A stretch of DNA of 64,000 nt from Cymbidium sinense (Eukaryota > Streptophyta > Magnoliopsida > Asparagales > Orchidaceae), in NCBI GenBank assembly GCA_021442155.1, contig CM038222.1, positions 26,274,148 to 26,338,147 on the forward strand, written 5' to 3'. This document shows positions 62,784 through 64,000 of the stretch, piece by piece (positions within the stretch are counted from its first letter, which is position 1; every line of letters begins with the position of its first letter). The notes beneath the pieces are model-generated. The model was not told where the DNA came from, did no database searches, and worked only from the letters and a program-made list of their open reading frames with translations. Made by a program: the position numbers and the translations under genes.

Positions 62784-64000
62784 TGACCTCATTTTTAGAA
62801 TGAGCTCTCAACCCCTCCATCTTAGACATAGGACTTCTCTTAGACTTTAGGAGCTCCTTAGTCTTAAGACACATCTAATGATTTGGTGGACACTCAACCT
62901 AACCCTAGAGACTTAGATGAGTTAGCCATAAGAATAGGTCATACCTTAGGGGTGTAGGAAAATTTGGCTACCCTATAGCTTGAACCACATTCCTCACTTC
63001 CTTCCTTCAAGTCAAACTCAAATCAATTCCAACTTAATTGATTTTCTCCAAACCTAAATCAATTCCAACTTGATTGATTTCCTCCGAACTAAAATCAATT
63101 CCAAATGATTGAAATCCATGATCAATTCCAAATGATTGAAGCCCATGATTGAAATTCTATAAATATTTCTAAGTCCTTTGATTCCCTCTTAAGGACTAGC
63201 AAATCAAATCCAAAACACTTCAAATGAAATTTTCTCACAACCCATTTATATTCTCATTTATATTCACATATATAAAATATAAATTCAAATAAATCAAACT
63301 AAATTCCAAAATCAAATCCAAATTCTAAAAATCTTTCCCAAGTAGCCCCTTCAAATCATTCAAATTCATGAAATTTTCTCATAATCTCATTTCAAATATA
63401 AAATATAAATTCAATCAAAACTCAACTCAATCAAAATCAAATAATCTTCAAAATCAATTTCAATCAAACTCTTTATCTTCAATCAATCCTTCAATTCAAT
63501 CAAATATACAAACTATTAACTTAGCAAAACTCAATTCAAAAAATCAAACTCAAATCAAAAATCATCTTGAACTTGAATTGTCAAATGAATCAAAACCCAT
63601 TTGACTTCAAATCTTACAAATGGAATTATATTTCAATCATAAGTCCATATGTGAGTTCAATCAAACTCAAATCAAGCTTTGACCAAGCCATTTGACCCAT
63701 ACTTGACCCAAAGTGATCTAAAGTACCCTTATGAGCCAAATTCTAATCTAAATGAACTAATCATCAAATCATCATGAGATGATCAATCTCAATGAAAAAC
63801 CAAATGTGGGTTGAAAGTCAACACTTAGCCAAAATGAAACTCAACATGCAAATATAGGCATTGGCCATTGATCAAAACTCATTCATGATCAATGTTTGAA
63901 CAACTTGATCAACATTTTGAGCCTTTGCTTTGGTGCACTTGATTTGACCTAAAAAAGTCAAAATGTGTCAAAACATGATCTAAGCCAAATTGATTGAAAC
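62784..64000. mobile_element. Element B, right copy, left end only
   Basis: Starts TGACCTCATTTTTAG and follows 14161 onward: GACTTAG-like phrases, AACCTAACCCTAGAG versus AACCTAAGCCTAAAT, GTTAGCCATAAGAATAGGTC versus its relative near 14299, then AAATCAAATCCAAA-rich DNA. It runs off the window. No coding sequence; the open frame at 63368-63604 is Asn/Gln/Ser-rich repeat translation. Confidence 0.7.

Overview
The window looks like plant (probably flowering-plant) heterochromatin, not a gene-rich region. Evidence: plant-type CCCTAAA telomere-like repeats, a plant Ty3/gypsy retroelement of the Tat/Ogre type with a second RNase H, a plant LINE with a C-terminal RNase H, and plant glycine-rich RNA-binding protein (GRP) and organellar TWINKLE helicase fragments. 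I found no intact protein-coding gene and no recognisable rRNA, tRNA or CRISPR array. The species cannot be named from the sequence.

Layout. 1-2650, 3142-3470 and most of 23391-58848 are a decayed satellite derived from telomere repeats. The C-rich strand is always on +. It alternates CCCTAAA-dominated blocks with AAATAAA/CCTAAA blocks that contain almost no G. A boundary motif close to CCTACCGATTTACTTAATTT marks the switch at least 22 times, usually every 0.9-1.3 kb, so this is a higher-order repeat and not random low complexity. Ten copies of a module made of the 3' end of a GRP coding sequence plus its 3' UTR lie inside CCCTAAA blocks, all on + and nine starting at the same codon. One further block holds a decayed, apparently intron-less TWINKLE fragment (39376-40038).

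3471-23390 is a compound of mobile elements. 3471 to about 9790 is repeat element A (AT-rich part, then diverged repeats of about 420 bp). About 9830-14160 and 21626-23390 hold a minus-strand Ty3/gypsy polyprotein in the order gag, protease, RT, RNase H, archaeal-type RNase H and integrase. It is broken by stops and cut off inside gag by satellite DNA. Its protease region is interrupted at 14161 by a second long non-coding element, B. 51096-56395 holds an unidentified segment and a degenerate LINE.

58849-62783 is a second copy of element A, in the same context (GRP module, then about 350 bp of CCCTAAA repeats) as the copy at 3471, offset by about 55.4 kb. At 62784 a second copy of element B begins and runs off the window. 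The most original content is the composite satellite: telomere repeat, GRP 3' module and boundary motif, apparently amplified together and then invaded by retroelements.
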